Assembly: GCF_003340345.1 (NCBI RefSeq)
Contig: NZ_PPTQ01000012.1
Coordinates: forward strand, 33,401-97,400
Length of the DNA stretch: 64,000 nt
Origin: Paraeggerthella hongkongensis
GTDB taxonomy: Bacteria; Actinomycetota; Coriobacteriia; Coriobacteriales; Eggerthellaceae
Direction: 5' to 3'
Part shown: in pieces, positions 8,786 to 18,349 of the stretch
Numbering within the stretch: the first letter of the stretch is position 1
Layout of the letters: each line of letters starts with the position of its first letter
The notes under the pieces: model-generated
Seen by the model: the letters and a program-made list of their open reading frames with translations, nothing else
What the model was told of the DNA's origin: nothing
The model's database searches: none
Program-made: the position numbers and the translations under genes

Positions 8786-9568
8786 GTCTGCCTCCTTCGC
8801 GGACTCCCCGCGAGCCCGCTTCTTTTCCGTATGCTCTCGTATGTTCTCCCCTCATTGTAAAGCCCGTTTTCGCGCGCCACTGTTTCTCCGCGAAGAGTTT
8901 GCAAGCCGTTGACGTGCAGCGCAGGGCGTAGGGCAAGGGCGCAAGGTGTAGGACGCGGGACGCAAGGCGCGAACGGGTACGGCGTCTCGTTTTGCAGGCG
9001 GCCCGTCGTTTCGAAAGGGACGCTTTCTTTGTCGAAGCACCTTCGACCCGCCAGCCCTTCGGTGCGCGCCGGGCGCCCGTCCGCGGCTCAAAATTGCGGG
9101 TCTGCGCTCCTCAGCCAACCCATCATTCGCAATTGCTTTGAGCGGTTGCATCAACTGCCCAGTTCATCATGGTGCAACAAATTCGATATTCGGCAGAAGC
9201 CCTTCTCGAAGAGCGCAGGTCCGCAATTTTGAGCCAAATCCGATGCGCGGCCAGACTCGACAGGCCCCGGGTTCGCGGACGTTCGCGCAGCAGCGCAAGC
9301 CCCTCCGCGGCATCCTGCGACGCAACAAGAGGCGCATCGCAAAATGCCGCGAGCAGACTCTTCAGTCTCGCAGGATGACAAGACGGACATCTAGCACACA
9401 AAATACCTGGTCACAGCCTACGCAACCTGAGCGTGCGCAAAAAATAGCGAAACGCAACGCCAAAGTGGTGGAACGGGCAAGCCCGCAATCGCATCATACG
9501 AGCCACCCCAGCGCACGGCGCCGCGCTTCGGGTATCATGAATCAGATCAAACAGAAGGGACCAACCAC
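8786..9568. other. Long non-coding stretch between the HAD gene and the XRE membrane regulator
   Basis: About 780 bases with no supportable gene. It contains the inverted-repeat element at 9085-9235, annotated separately. The flanks are GC-rich and have short open frames without ribosome sites. A TATCAT near 9532, just before the next gene, may belong to its promoter. Confidence 0.5.
9085..9235. repeat. 151-bp inverted-repeat element, single copy in this window
   Basis: The arms 9085-9112 and 9208-9235 are reverse complements at 25 of 28 positions (both carry GGCTCAAAATTGCGG and CTGCGCTC). Nested inside are GTTGCA/TGCAAC and AACTG/CAGTT pairs around the centre, so the whole piece can fold as one long hairpin. 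It encodes nothing recognisable. It looks like a miniature inverted-repeat element or structured intergenic repeat. Confidence 0.6.
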
Positions 9569-10795
9569 ATGAGCTTCGCCGACAACCTTGTCTACCTTCG
9601 CCAGCACTACGGCGTGACCCAGGAAGGGCTTGCCGAGCAGCTTGGCGTATCGCGCCAGACCGTATCGAAATGGGAAGCGGGCACGAACTACCCCGAAATG
9701 GACAAGCTGCTTGCGCTGTGCGACCTGTTCCACACGAACCTCGACGACCTCATGCGCGGAAGCGTGCACGTGGTAAAGGAAAACGACACCGAGAGCTATG
9801 ACCTCCACATGAACCGCTACAACCTGTCCATAGCGATGGGCGTGGGGCTCATTTTGGTAGGCGTCGGTGTGATCGCGCTGCTGGAGACCTTCGGATGGCC
9901 GAGCAACCTGCAAACCGTTGCACTGCTGTCGTTCGTGGTCGTGGGCGTGATGCTTCTCATCGTCGGCGGAATGAATCACGCGGAGTTCAAACGCCGCAAC
10001 CCCTCCATCGAGCCGCGTTATTCCACCGACGTGCTCGAGCGATTCGGGCGGCGCTATCCCGTCATGATCGCCGGAGGCGTAGGGCTCATTCTGCTTGACG
10101 TCATTTTCCTGGTAGGGCTGTCTCCGGAAGACGCCTCTTTCGACGTCGTGCGCGGGATTCACATGGAAGAGCTTCTCATGGGCCCGTTCATGTTCGCGAT
10201 GGCTCTTGCCGTGGGGATCCTCATTTGGGCCAGCATGCAAAAGTCGAAGTACGACCTGTCCGAGCTTACCTACATTGCGCATCGTCAAGACCTGGGAGCC
10301 GATCTGCCGCCGTCCGCCATCGTCAAAACGCCTGAACAGGTGCGCGCCGAACGCATCATGGGCGTCATCTGCGGGTGCATCATGCTGCTGGCTACTATCG
10401 TGTTTCTGGTGTGGGGCTTCGTTCCGCCGTTCGACCAGATCGGCACCTGGGACGGCCTGGACAAAAGCGCGCTCAAAGACGCTATCCGAGACGGCCAAGG
10501 CGGGTTCTACATCAGCTGGATCGCGTTCGTGGTGGGCGGCATCCTGTGCGGCATCGTTTGCCTGATCGGCAGCGTGTTCACCAAGTCGAAGGAAGACTGG
10601 ATTGCCGAGGCGCGCCAAGAGGACGCTTGGATGAAGATCGCGCACGCCAACGAGCAGCAGAACAACCCCTGGTCGCACGGGACGAACCCGACTTCGCAGC
10701 CGCCCGCGCCCGGTGCGCCCGGTGTGCCCGTGCCGCCCCCGGCGCCGAAGCCCACGACGAGCGATCGCGACCGCACGGGAACCAGCTGGCGATAG
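9569..10795 (+). CDS. XRE-family helix-turn-helix protein with membrane domain
   Basis: A 408-residue protein. Residues 1-60 are an HTH_3 domain (YGVTQEGLAEQLGVSRQTVSKWEAG), the common form at the start of Gram-positive membrane-bound regulators. Residues 85-360 hold about six hydrophobic segments in three pairs, and the last 50 residues are Pro-rich and polar. The start at 9569 follows AGAAGGGA. It is probably a regulator responding to a membrane or envelope cue; target genes are unknown. It converges with the ABC-F gene. Confidence 0.8.
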   Translation: MSFADNLVYLRQHYGVTQEGLAEQLGVSRQTVSKWEAGTNYPEMDKLLALCDLFHTNLDDLMRGSVHVVKENDTESYDLHMNRYNLSIAMGVGLILVGVGVIALLETFGWPSNLQTVALLSFVVVGVMLLIVGGMNHAEFKRRNPSIEPRYSTDVLERFGRRYPVMIAGGVGLILLDVIFLVGLSPEDASFDVVRGIHMEELLMGPFMFAMALAVGILIWASMQKSKYDLSELTYIAHRQDLGADLPPSAIVKTPEQVRAERIMGVICGCIMLLATIVFLVWGFVPPFDQIGTWDGLDKSALKDAIRDGQGGFYISWIAFVVGGILCGIVCLIGSVFTKSKEDWIAEARQEDAWMKIAHANEQQNNPWSHGTNPTSQPPAPGAPGVPVPPPAPKPTTSDRDRTGTSWR

Positions 10796-10798
10796 CTC

Positions 10799-10820
10799 GG
10801 CAGCCCCGATCGGGGCTGCC
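10799..10820. terminator. Perfect GC-rich hairpin after the XRE gene
   Basis: GGCAGCCCC, GATC centre and GGGGCTGCC make a self-complementary hairpin starting 4 bases after the stop. No T-run follows, so it may be an mRNA 3' stabiliser or a weak terminator. Confidence 0.6.
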
Positions 10821-10846
10821 GGCCCGTGCGGGTGCACGCCGGAGAA

Positions 10847-10904
10847 CATTGTCGCCCCAAACGGACGGTTTTCGGCGCCAAAGCGTCCGTTTGGGGCGAC
10901 AATG
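10847..10904. repeat. Palindromic intergenic repeat, copy 1 (21-bp perfect arms)
   Basis: Arms at 10847-10867 (beginning CATTGTCGCCCC) and 10884-10904 are exact reverse complements around a 16-base loop. A second copy lies at 23331-23390 with substitutions that match on both arms. This copy sits between two convergent genes (XRE regulator and ABC-F ATPase). Confidence 0.8.
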
Positions 10905-10959
10905 CCCCTCGCTTACTGCACGCAGCCCCTAGCTGTCGCCGGTGCGGCGGCCCGGCGCC

Positions 10960-12828
10960 CTATTCGCCGAGCTTTTCCGCTGCTTCGAGCCACTCTTCCT
11001 CAAGCGCGTCGACCTGCGCCTCTAGATCGTTGATGCGCGCCTGCAAATCACCGAGCGCCATGAAGTCGGAGGGATCCGCCGTCGACATCTCCGCCCGCAC
11101 TCCTTCGACCTTGCTGCGCAGCGTGTCCATCTTCCGCTCGTTCGACTGCATCAGCTTGCGCAACGTGCGAATCTCCCCACCCGAAAGAGAAGCGCCCGCG
11201 GAAGCAGAATCCGAAGCAGGCTCCCCGTTCCCGTCCGGTCGGCCCGCGGCGCCCGCCGATCCGCGTTCGCCGCCAGACGAAGCCTGCTTGGGCGCTTGAG
11301 CACCGCCGCTGCCGGTCGGGCCGCCGTCCGTCATTCGCAGGTACTCCTCGACTCCGCCAGGCAGATGACGGATTTTGCCGTCGATGACGGCAAACTGATG
11401 ATCGGTCACGCGCTCCATAAGGTAGCGATCGTGCGTGACCAGCAGCAACGTGCCGGGCCACGCATCCAGCAAGTCCTCCACCGCGGCAAGCATATCCGTA
11501 TCCAGGTCGTTGCCCGGCTCGTCCAAAATGAGCACGTTCGGCTCATCCAGCAGAATCAACATCAAGGCAAGGCGACGCTTTTGACCGCCCGACAAATCGC
11601 ACACCGGCTCGTTCAGGTCGGCGTTCGTGAAGCCCAGGCGCTCCAGCAGCTGACCGGGCGTCATCTCCTTGCCGTCGAGCATCGTGCGGCGATTGTAACG
11701 CCCGATAACCTGACGCACGCGATCGTCGCCCAAACTGGACAGATCGTCCAAGTGCTGGGACAGCACGGCGAAACGCACGGTCTTGCCAATCTTCACCAAA
11801 CCGGACGTAGGCGCCTGCAATCCTTGAATGGTGCGCAGAAGCGTGGTCTTGCCTGCGCCGTTCGCGCCCACGATGCCGTAGCGGTCGCCCGGCCCGATAA
11901 TCCACTCCACATCGTCGAGAATCGGCTGGTCGGCACCGTCGAAGCGCACGGTCACGTGCTCCAGATCCACCACCTGCTTGCCCAGGCGCGCCATCGCCAT
12001 GCGCTTGAGCTCCAACTCGTTGCGCAAGGGAGGAACGTCGGCGATCAGCTCCTGAGCCGCGGCCACGTGGAACTTCGGCTTCGTTGCGCGAGCGCGGGCA
12101 CCGCGCGACAGCCAAGCCAGCTCGCGGCGCAGCGCGTTCTGCCGCTTCTGCTCGGCCAATGCCGCCAGCCTATCCCGCTCGACGCGCTGCATGATGTACG
12201 CCGAGTACCCGCCCTCGAATGGCTCGACCACCTTGTCATGCACTTCCCACATGCTCGTGCACACTTCATCGAGGAACCAGCGATCATGCGTGACCACCAG
12301 AAGGGCGCCTTGCCCCTGGCGCCACCGCCGCTTGAGATGGTCGGCCAACCAGGTGATGGCGCGCACGTCCAGGTGGTTCGTGGGCTCGTCGAGCGCCAGC
12401 ACATCCCAATCGCCGATGAGCAAGCGAACCAGGTCGACCCGGCGGCGCTGTCCACCGGACAGCGTGCCCACCTGCGCATCCCAAGGAATGTCGGATGCCA
12501 AACCGGCGATGATCTCGCGGATGCGCGCATCGCCCGCCCATTCGTATTCAGCACGGTCTCCCACAACCGCGCGCTCGACGGTGTCTTCGTCGCGCAGGGC
12601 GTCGGACTGCGCCAGCACGCCCACATGCACGGTCCCGTTCCTCAGGACGCGCCCCTCGTCGGGCTCTTGCATGCCGGCCAGCAATGCGAGCAGCGTCGAC
12701 TTCCCGTCGCCATTGCGTCCGACGATGCCAACACGATCGCCCTCGTCGACGCCAAGCGATATGCTTTCAAATACCTCTTTGGTCGGAAACTCAACCCGAA
12801 CCTTCTCGCAGCCAAGCAAAAACGCCAT
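10960..12828 (-). CDS. ABC-F ATPase, Uup-like
   Basis: A 622-residue soluble protein with two ATP-binding cassettes and no membrane domain. The first has Walker A GRNGDGKST near residue 38, signature LSGGQRRRVDL and Walker B LALDEPTNHLD; the second has GANGAGKTT, LSGGQKRRLAL and LILDEPGNDLD. The last 75 residues form a coiled coil (GGEIRTLRKL... to EEEWLEAAEKLGE), as in Uup. ABC-F proteins act on the ribosome; a role in translation or in resolving stalled ribosomes is known for the family, not shown here. The start at 12828 follows AAGGAT. Confidence 0.9.
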   Translation of the reverse strand: MAFLLGCEKVRVEFPTKEVFESISLGVDEGDRVGIVGRNGDGKSTLLALLAGMQEPDEGRVLRNGTVHVGVLAQSDALRDEDTVERAVVGDRAEYEWAGDARIREIIAGLASDIPWDAQVGTLSGGQRRRVDLVRLLIGDWDVLALDEPTNHLDVRAITWLADHLKRRWRQGQGALLVVTHDRWFLDEVCTSMWEVHDKVVEPFEGGYSAYIMQRVERDRLAALAEQKRQNALRRELAWLSRGARARATKPKFHVAAAQELIADVPPLRNELELKRMAMARLGKQVVDLEHVTVRFDGADQPILDDVEWIIGPGDRYGIVGANGAGKTTLLRTIQGLQAPTSGLVKIGKTVRFAVLSQHLDDLSSLGDDRVRQVIGRYNRRTMLDGKEMTPGQLLERLGFTNADLNEPVCDLSGGQKRRLALMLILLDEPNVLILDEPGNDLDTDMLAAVEDLLDAWPGTLLLVTHDRYLMERVTDHQFAVIDGKIRHLPGGVEEYLRMTDGGPTGSGGAQAPKQASSGGERGSAGAAGRPDGNGEPASDSASAGASLSGGEIRTLRKLMQSNERKMDTLRSKVEGVRAEMSTADPSDFMALGDLQARINDLEAQVDALEEEWLEAAEKLGE

Positions 12829-12899
12829 GTGTCCATCCTTCTTCGCCTACGTTCCACTCCCCATGATAGCGAAACAGCACGGACGCGACGTTCCCATTC

Positions 12900-15800
12900 T
12901 TAAAACTGCGTGCGTCCTCGACGGCATCGCGCAACCGCCGCAACCGCAGTCGCCACCGCAGCAAAGGCGATCGCAATCATCGCAAAGGCGGCTCCGGCTG
13001 CACCGTCGCCCGTAGAGACGAGGGGCTTCGCCGCTTTGCCGCCTGCGCCACCTGCACTGTTCGTTTCGTCAGCAGACGGAACGTCCCCACCGCCAGCGGG
13101 ACCCTTTGCAGCCACTTCGTACGATACGCTGGCGGAATCGGGCAGCGCGTAGTTGGCCGCATGCGCGCCCGTCAAGCTTACCGCCGTGGCCGCATGCTTC
13201 CCCGCCGTGGTTGCGTCCGCGCCTTCGACGGTCACCGCAACGTCATCGCCTGCCAAAACGCCCAGCGCCTTGGCCATGACCTGCTTGCCGTCGCCCTCGA
13301 CGCGCCCTTCGATGTTGGACCACTCCAGGCCCACCGCCTTGGGATGCACCGTGAGCTCAATGACTGCGCTCGCTTCGGCCATGTTGTCCGAAGCAACGTA
13401 GCGCGCCGTCAAGGTTACCGCACTGCCAACGGGAACGCTGCCGCTCGCCGTGTCGTACTCCAGCGTATACACGCCCTCGGCATCCGCATCGACCGCGTCG
13501 CTCACCTGCACGTCGCCGCAGAACAACGCCATCTGCCCCGATGAGGCGGGAGCGGAATTCGCCGCGCTAAGCGTGCGAACACGCGTCGGAGCGCCTTCGC
13601 CGGTAGGCGTCGGCTTCGCCGTCACCTTCACCTTCTGGCCGTACGAGAAAGAAGCAGCACCTTCGACAACGTTGCCCTGCGCGTCAAGAACCTGCACGCT
13701 TCCCGGTTTGAACTCGGATCCGGACTGCGCGATGGCGTAAGAAGCGCGCGCGATATCGTCCGCCAGCACGTACCGGCTCGCCTGCGCGCCCGTCAGCGTT
13801 GCCGTTGCCGTATGCTCCCCGGCGTCGCGCGCGTCGCCGCCGCCCACTGTCACGCCCACCTCGTCGCCAGACAGAATGCAACCGTCCTTGATGACCGCTT
13901 CAACCTGCTTGCCGTCCCCGAAGAAGCGCCCTTCGGTGTTGCTCCACGCCAGGTCAACAACCCGGGGCGCCACCGTGACACGCACGACGCCCGTCAGAGG
14001 CTGGTAGTTGAAGGCGTCTTCAGGCGTGAAGGTCCATGCAGCGCGATGATCTCCCGGAGTCGGCACGACGTCAGGGTTGCTCCAGGCAAACGTACCGGCC
14101 ACCACCTCGCCGGCTGCATTCTTGGCCTCGCCGGAAAGCGCAACCGCGTCGCCCAGCGTCCTGCCGTCGTATTCGTAGGTCGAAGGAGTGGCGCTTACCG
14201 CAGCGCTTAGAACCTCGCGCTCCACCGCGTTCACCATAATGGCGTTGGAGAACGTCCGGTAGTTCTGCGATTCAATCTGGATGACAAGCAGCCCGACGGG
14301 GCCAACGCTCACGTCAGCGGCCTCAAGAATAGGCAGCGTCAGCTCACTCTGCGCGATGGTCGCCGTGCCTGGCGTGTACAGTTCGGCAGGCATACCGCTG
14401 TCATCCGCAAGCGAATACGCAAGCGTCCCGTACGAGCACGCGTCCTCTAAAACAGGAAGCAGCGCATCAAGCGTATACGTGTAGTCAAACGCAACGCCCA
14501 ACTTCACGTCCAAGGAGGCGCCCGTCACCTGCGGCGCTGGTGCCGGGTTCACGATCAGCCTGTTGGACTCGAAGGAAATGTTGTAGTTGTTGCTGGTCAG
14601 ACCCTTGGGCGTAAGGTAGTAGTCGCCCGCATTGCCATACTGGCTATACGTGAAATCGTAGTCGAGCGCACCCGTCAGCACGGCTTCCGTTTCGCCGTTC
14701 ACGAAGCCGCGGTAGGACACCCCGGCACCTGCCGGCTTTTGGCCGTACGTGATAGCGCTGCTGTTGGCCGTGACGGTAAGGGGCGCTTTCGCAATGGTGA
14801 GCTGGCTTTCAACCTTGCTCTGCTCGTAATGCGTGCCGCCCACGTCCTTGGCTTTGAGGGTGGCTTCGATGGTATAGGTGCCCGCGTCCTTGGGCAGGCC
14901 CGCCTGCTGGGCGCCCGATGCGGCCTTATGCGTGAACGCCACATCCGCAGCCATATCGGCTGGCGTTGAACCGTAGCGAGCCGTGGCCACCACGTCAGCC
15001 GCCTCGAGTGCTGCACCATCGTAGACCAGGCTTGTGCCTGCCGGCTTGAGCGTGAGGGTGCTGGGTTCCGGCGCTTTCACAACGGTCAGGGGATACGCGT
15101 CTTTGGTGGCCGGGGCTTCGTTCGCCATCGTCTTGTATCCACTGTCAGGCGCAACGCCGTACACCTTGTTGTCGATCACAGGCGTGCTGTCGGCGAACAG
15201 GCCTCCCTTGATGACTACATACGCACCATCGCTTCCGCCCAGATAGGGTCCAGCCCCTACTTTAGTAAGAGAAAGCGCACCGCCGGTGATCTCAATCGAG
15301 GCGAACGCCCCCGAATGCCCACTGCCGATGCAAGCTGCGCCCTGACCTCCGCTTTCCGCCTTGACCACGCCACCTTTAATGGTGATGCCATTCGCGAACG
15401 TTTTGTCGGATATATGCGAACCGCCGCCAATGCCAGCGGCCATGGAACCGCCCTTCGCGGTAACGTCGCCTCCCGTTATGGTCACGCCGTTGCCGAGCCC
15501 TCCGCTTCCGCCGCCAATGCCGGCAGCACCGGAACCACCCGTTGCAGTAACCGAACCGCCGTCTATGGTTATATCGTTGCCCTTCGCGCCGTTTCCGCCG
15601 CCAATGCCAGCAGCACCACTTCCGCCCGTTGCGACAATTTCGCCACCGGCTATGACAACGCTCGAAACCTCTCCAGCGCGGCCTCCTCCAATGCCGGCGC
15701 CATAGGAACCACCCGTTGCCGTAAGCTTGCCGCCACCCGAAATGGTCAAAGGAACATAAGCACCCGTCTCCTTTTGCAGCCCAGCGCTGTTCGCTCCCGA

Positions 15801-16334
15801 TGCCAGCTCATTCTGCGTTCCGTCTTTGAGCACGAGGTCAACGCTCCCCTTCACGATTCTCATCGCAGCAGAAGAGCCGGTCTGCTTGATGGTTACGCCA
15901 GCCAGCGTGACATGGGCCAGCTCACTATCGGAAAGCAGGGCAATCCAAATCCTATTGGTGGTTTGGTTAACGCCGTCTTTCATGAGTATCTCAATCGGCG
16001 TGGAGGTTTCCACGGTAAGGACGCCGTTGTACCACGTAAAGTCAGTACCCTCCTCGCCGCCGATCACGACAAGATCGCCGAGCTCCGTACCCGCGTTAAC
16101 AAGGGAGTTACCTGATCCGTTGTCGGCGATGTTGTAGCGTGCCGGATAATCCGCACCCAACTGGCCGCCTTCAACATGAAAAGGGCCAGTGGGGTCGTCA
16201 GCCCACGCCGTTGCAGGACAAGCCAGCAATACCGCGCAAAGAAGTCCAACCACTGCGCCCATCATGCACGCGAAGCTCCGCATGCCGCAATTCCTTGCGT
16301 CGTCCTGCGCGCGTCCGATCGATACCGTCGTCAC
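12900..16334 (-). CDS. Large secreted surface protein with MBG-type repeats
   Basis: 1144 residues. GTG 16334 is chosen because TAGGAGG stands 7 bases upstream; an ATG at 16283 is an alternative. The signal peptide is long, with the hydrophobic core GAVVGLLCAVLLACP and a cleavage site after ATAWA (residue 45). Residues about 170-340 are a Gly-rich repeat region (repeated ATGGSGAAGIGGG units), followed by several beta domains of about 80 residues resembling MBG/YDG repeats (ITYGQKPAGAGVSYRGF). The C-terminus has a degenerate sorting signal: LVSTGD, a hydrophobic stretch and RCRRGRTQF. In standard LPxTG signals the second residue is Pro. It is probably an adhesin or envelope protein attached to the wall or membrane. 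Confidence 0.85.
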   Translation of the reverse strand: MTTVSIGRAQDDARNCGMRSFACMMGAVVGLLCAVLLACPATAWADDPTGPFHVEGGQLGADYPARYNIADNGSGNSLVNAGTELGDLVVIGGEEGTDFTWYNGVLTVETSTPIEILMKDGVNQTTNRIWIALLSDSELAHVTLAGVTIKQTGSSAAMRIVKGSVDLVLKDGTQNELASGANSAGLQKETGAYVPLTISGGGKLTATGGSYGAGIGGGRAGEVSSVVIAGGEIVATGGSGAAGIGGGNGAKGNDITIDGGSVTATGGSGAAGIGGGSGGLGNGVTITGGDVTAKGGSMAAGIGGGSHISDKTFANGITIKGGVVKAESGGQGAACIGSGHSGAFASIEITGGALSLTKVGAGPYLGGSDGAYVVIKGGLFADSTPVIDNKVYGVAPDSGYKTMANEAPATKDAYPLTVVKAPEPSTLTLKPAGTSLVYDGAALEAADVVATARYGSTPADMAADVAFTHKAASGAQQAGLPKDAGTYTIEATLKAKDVGGTHYEQSKVESQLTIAKAPLTVTANSSAITYGQKPAGAGVSYRGFVNGETEAVLTGALDYDFTYSQYGNAGDYYLTPKGLTSNNYNISFESNRLIVNPAPAPQVTGASLDVKLGVAFDYTYTLDALLPVLEDACSYGTLAYSLADDSGMPAELYTPGTATIAQSELTLPILEAADVSVGPVGLLVIQIESQNYRTFSNAIMVNAVEREVLSAAVSATPSTYEYDGRTLGDAVALSGEAKNAAGEVVAGTFAWSNPDVVPTPGDHRAAWTFTPEDAFNYQPLTGVVRVTVAPRVVDLAWSNTEGRFFGDGKQVEAVIKDGCILSGDEVGVTVGGGDARDAGEHTATATLTGAQASRYVLADDIARASYAIAQSGSEFKPGSVQVLDAQGNVVEGAASFSYGQKVKVTAKPTPTGEGAPTRVRTLSAANSAPASSGQMALFCGDVQVSDAVDADAEGVYTLEYDTASGSVPVGSAVTLTARYVASDNMAEASAVIELTVHPKAVGLEWSNIEGRVEGDGKQVMAKALGVLAGDDVAVTVEGADATTAGKHAATAVSLTGAHAANYALPDSASVSYEVAAKGPAGGGDVPSADETNSAGGAGGKAAKPLVSTGDGAAGAAFAMIAIAFAAVATAVAAVARCRRGRTQF

Positions 16335-16496
16335 GAATCGTCCTCCTATGAGGATCTTGCCGCCGCAGCGACTTTTCAGGAAGTTTGATTCTAGCAATCC
16401 GCACGATGCCTTTACGGCTGCCAGCGAAACCGGCATCGCCCACAACGAAATCGGACTTCGGCGCCTCCGGAAAGCGCCGCGCGGCGCGACAAGACA

Positions 16497-17621
16497 TCAC
16501 ATCATGACCGCAACGGCAACCACGAAAGCAACCGTCAGCACGAGCCCTCCCACCATGATGGCCCAAACCGCAGGGCGTCCCCAGTTCATGGTCCAACCGA
16601 TGCCGAACCGTTCGGGCAAGAACAGGCTGGGATCATCGGGGTTGAAGTAGAACACGCCCAGCTTCCAATGCTCGTCATCGTCGGCCAAGAGCTTTTCCGA
16701 GCCTCCCATGCGCGTGAACACGCGCGCGCCGCCTTGCCCGTACACCACGCTGATCACGATGGATCCCACCACCAACGCCAACGCCAGCACCACCACGAAC
16801 ACGCCCGCTTCAGCTAAGCCGATCACGCCGATGAACGCAAGCTCCATAACCGGCCCCAGCAAGCTGAGAATCAGGCCGCCCACCACCAGCAGAATGCTCT
16901 GAGCGCGCGCGAACATACCGTACGCCAGCGCAGACGTGGCGGGCGCACCCGGGTCGGATGGCTTCTTCGACCGCAGGATAGTCCAATGGGAAAACGCCAT
17001 GCAAGCTGCCATGAAAGCCACTATGAGCACGGGCGCCAGGACCACGAACGGGGATTTCTCCATGTAGTCCGTCACCTCGCCCTGGAAGTTAACATGTTGC
17101 GGAATCAGATCGGGCATCTGCGCATAGCCTACCGCGCCGATGAGCAGCGTAACGGCCATGACCGGCACGTACAGCAGGTTCCACTTGAGCGACACCGCGC
17201 GAGGCACCGGCGCATCGCCCACCACCGCCACGGATTCCTGCGCTTCGGCCTTCCAACCGCGCTCCTTTTTATAAGCGTTCACCTTGGCGCGGAAAAACAA
17301 CATCAGCCCGTAGCTGCAAGCGCAGATCAGCAGCGTACCCGCGCAAAGCGTCGCAAGGGTAACGGCAGGATTCTGCATACATGCGCCCCATGCGCCAACG
17401 ACCGTCAGGATTGCGGTAAGTCCCAGCATGGCGATCGCGTACCGGCGCTTGAGCGACCGCAGGTACGGATCGCGCGCGGCTGCATCGGGCACGGTAACCG
17501 CGAATACCTCGCCGCGCCGCATGAGAAACGGCGTCACCACCGTCATGAGGCCGGTCAGCGGGACCAGCGACATCGTGAGAACAAGCATCGCCGATGCGAA
17601 TTCAGTTGCAGGTGCCTCCAT
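16497..17621 (-). CDS. DUF1648/DUF5808 membrane protein
   Basis: A 374-residue protein with about seven to eight hydrophobic segments. Residues around 190 (YAQMPDLIPQHVNFQGEVT) are the DUF1648 signature, and HWKLGVFYFNPDDPSLFLPE near residue 320 is the DUF5808 motif seen in YfjD/YhdP-like Firmicutes proteins. It lies 9 bases after a YtrA-type GntR regulator on the same strand; this regulator-plus-DUF1648 pairing is common. Function unknown, possibly envelope stress related. Confidence 0.8.
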   Translation of the reverse strand: MEAPATEFASAMLVLTMSLVPLTGLMTVVTPFLMRRGEVFAVTVPDAAARDPYLRSLKRRYAIAMLGLTAILTVVGAWGACMQNPAVTLATLCAGTLLICACSYGLMLFFRAKVNAYKKERGWKAEAQESVAVVGDAPVPRAVSLKWNLLYVPVMAVTLLIGAVGYAQMPDLIPQHVNFQGEVTDYMEKSPFVVLAPVLIVAFMAACMAFSHWTILRSKKPSDPGAPATSALAYGMFARAQSILLVVGGLILSLLGPVMELAFIGVIGLAEAGVFVVVLALALVVGSIVISVVYGQGGARVFTRMGGSEKLLADDDEHWKLGVFYFNPDDPSLFLPERFGIGWTMNWGRPAVWAIMVGGLVLTVAFVVAVAVMM

Positions 17622-17630
17622 AGCGATACC

Positions 17631-18134
17631 TTATCCTTCCGTCCCGAAAACCCCGGATCCCCCGCGCACGGTAGCGCACTGCGCAGCGGCCGACCGGCCA
17701 GCCGATGCCGACGGGTTCGCCCCTCGGCAATCCGTGCGCTCGCCCGCTCCGTACGCGCGCGCCGCCTGAGCCTGCGCGCATTCCAGAAACTCGCCCCAGC
17801 TGCCGCCGCGCGCACGATGGGCCAGCGCCAGCTCGAACAGCTCATCCTCCATTTTCGCCAGCTCGATCTGCATGCGATCGGCCCGATCCTCCTCGCACGG
17901 ATCGGCGATGAACGCCCCCGACCGACCGCGCATGAGCACGTATCCCTCGTCACGAAGCACGGCGTACGCCTTGTTCACGGTATGCAGGTTGATGCCCAAA
18001 TCGCTTGCCAGCGACCGCACGCTGGGCAGCGCCTGGCCGGCAACCAGCTCGCCTCGCGCGATGGCTGCGATGATCTGACTGCGAATCTGCAGGTACAGCG
18101 GCTCCTCCGCCTTCTGATCGATGCGCAAGATCAT
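17631..18134 (-). CDS. GntR-family transcriptional regulator, YtrA subfamily
   Basis: 167 residues. The winged helix occupies residues 10-75 (LYLQIRSQIIAAIARGEL ... SVRSLASDLGINLHTVNKAY); the short helical tail is the YtrA-type effector region, which mainly dimerises. It precedes the DUF1648 gene by 9 bases, forming an operon, and is divergent from a CPBP protease gene. A TGTTATA-N7-TATAACA palindrome in the shared intergenic region is the likely operator, so it probably represses itself and perhaps the protease gene. The last 35 residues are Gly/Ala/Ser-rich and may be poorly ordered. Confidence 0.88.
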   Translation of the reverse strand: MILRIDQKAEEPLYLQIRSQIIAAIARGELVAGQALPSVRSLASDLGINLHTVNKAYAVLRDEGYVLMRGRSGAFIADPCEEDRADRMQIELAKMEDELFELALAHRARGGSWGEFLECAQAQAARAYGAGERTDCRGANPSASAGRSAAAQCATVRGGSGVFGTEG

Positions 18135-18182
18135 GTCGATCGCACCCCACTTTCATTTCGCCGCAAAATTTCTTTCCTGTTT

Positions 18183-18203
18183 GTTATATTTATGCTATAA
18201 CAG
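18183..18203. promoter_or_regulatory. Putative GntR/YtrA operator
   Basis: TGTTATA (18183-18189), seven bases, TATAACA (18197-18203): a perfect 7-bp inverted repeat in the 215-base region between the divergent GntR and CPBP genes, 49 bases from the GntR start. It is AT-rich against a GC-rich background. Confidence 0.6.
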
Positions 18204-18349
18204 ATGGAACAAAGATGCAAGTTCACAAGGGCAACGCGCGTGAAGCGTGCCGCAAAGCGAGCCGCAGCGCCGAAACGAGTTGCAGCGTCGAAACGGGTCG
18301 AAGCGCCCAGGCGGAGCTGACGCACCTTGCCTATCGAGAGGGGGGCACC

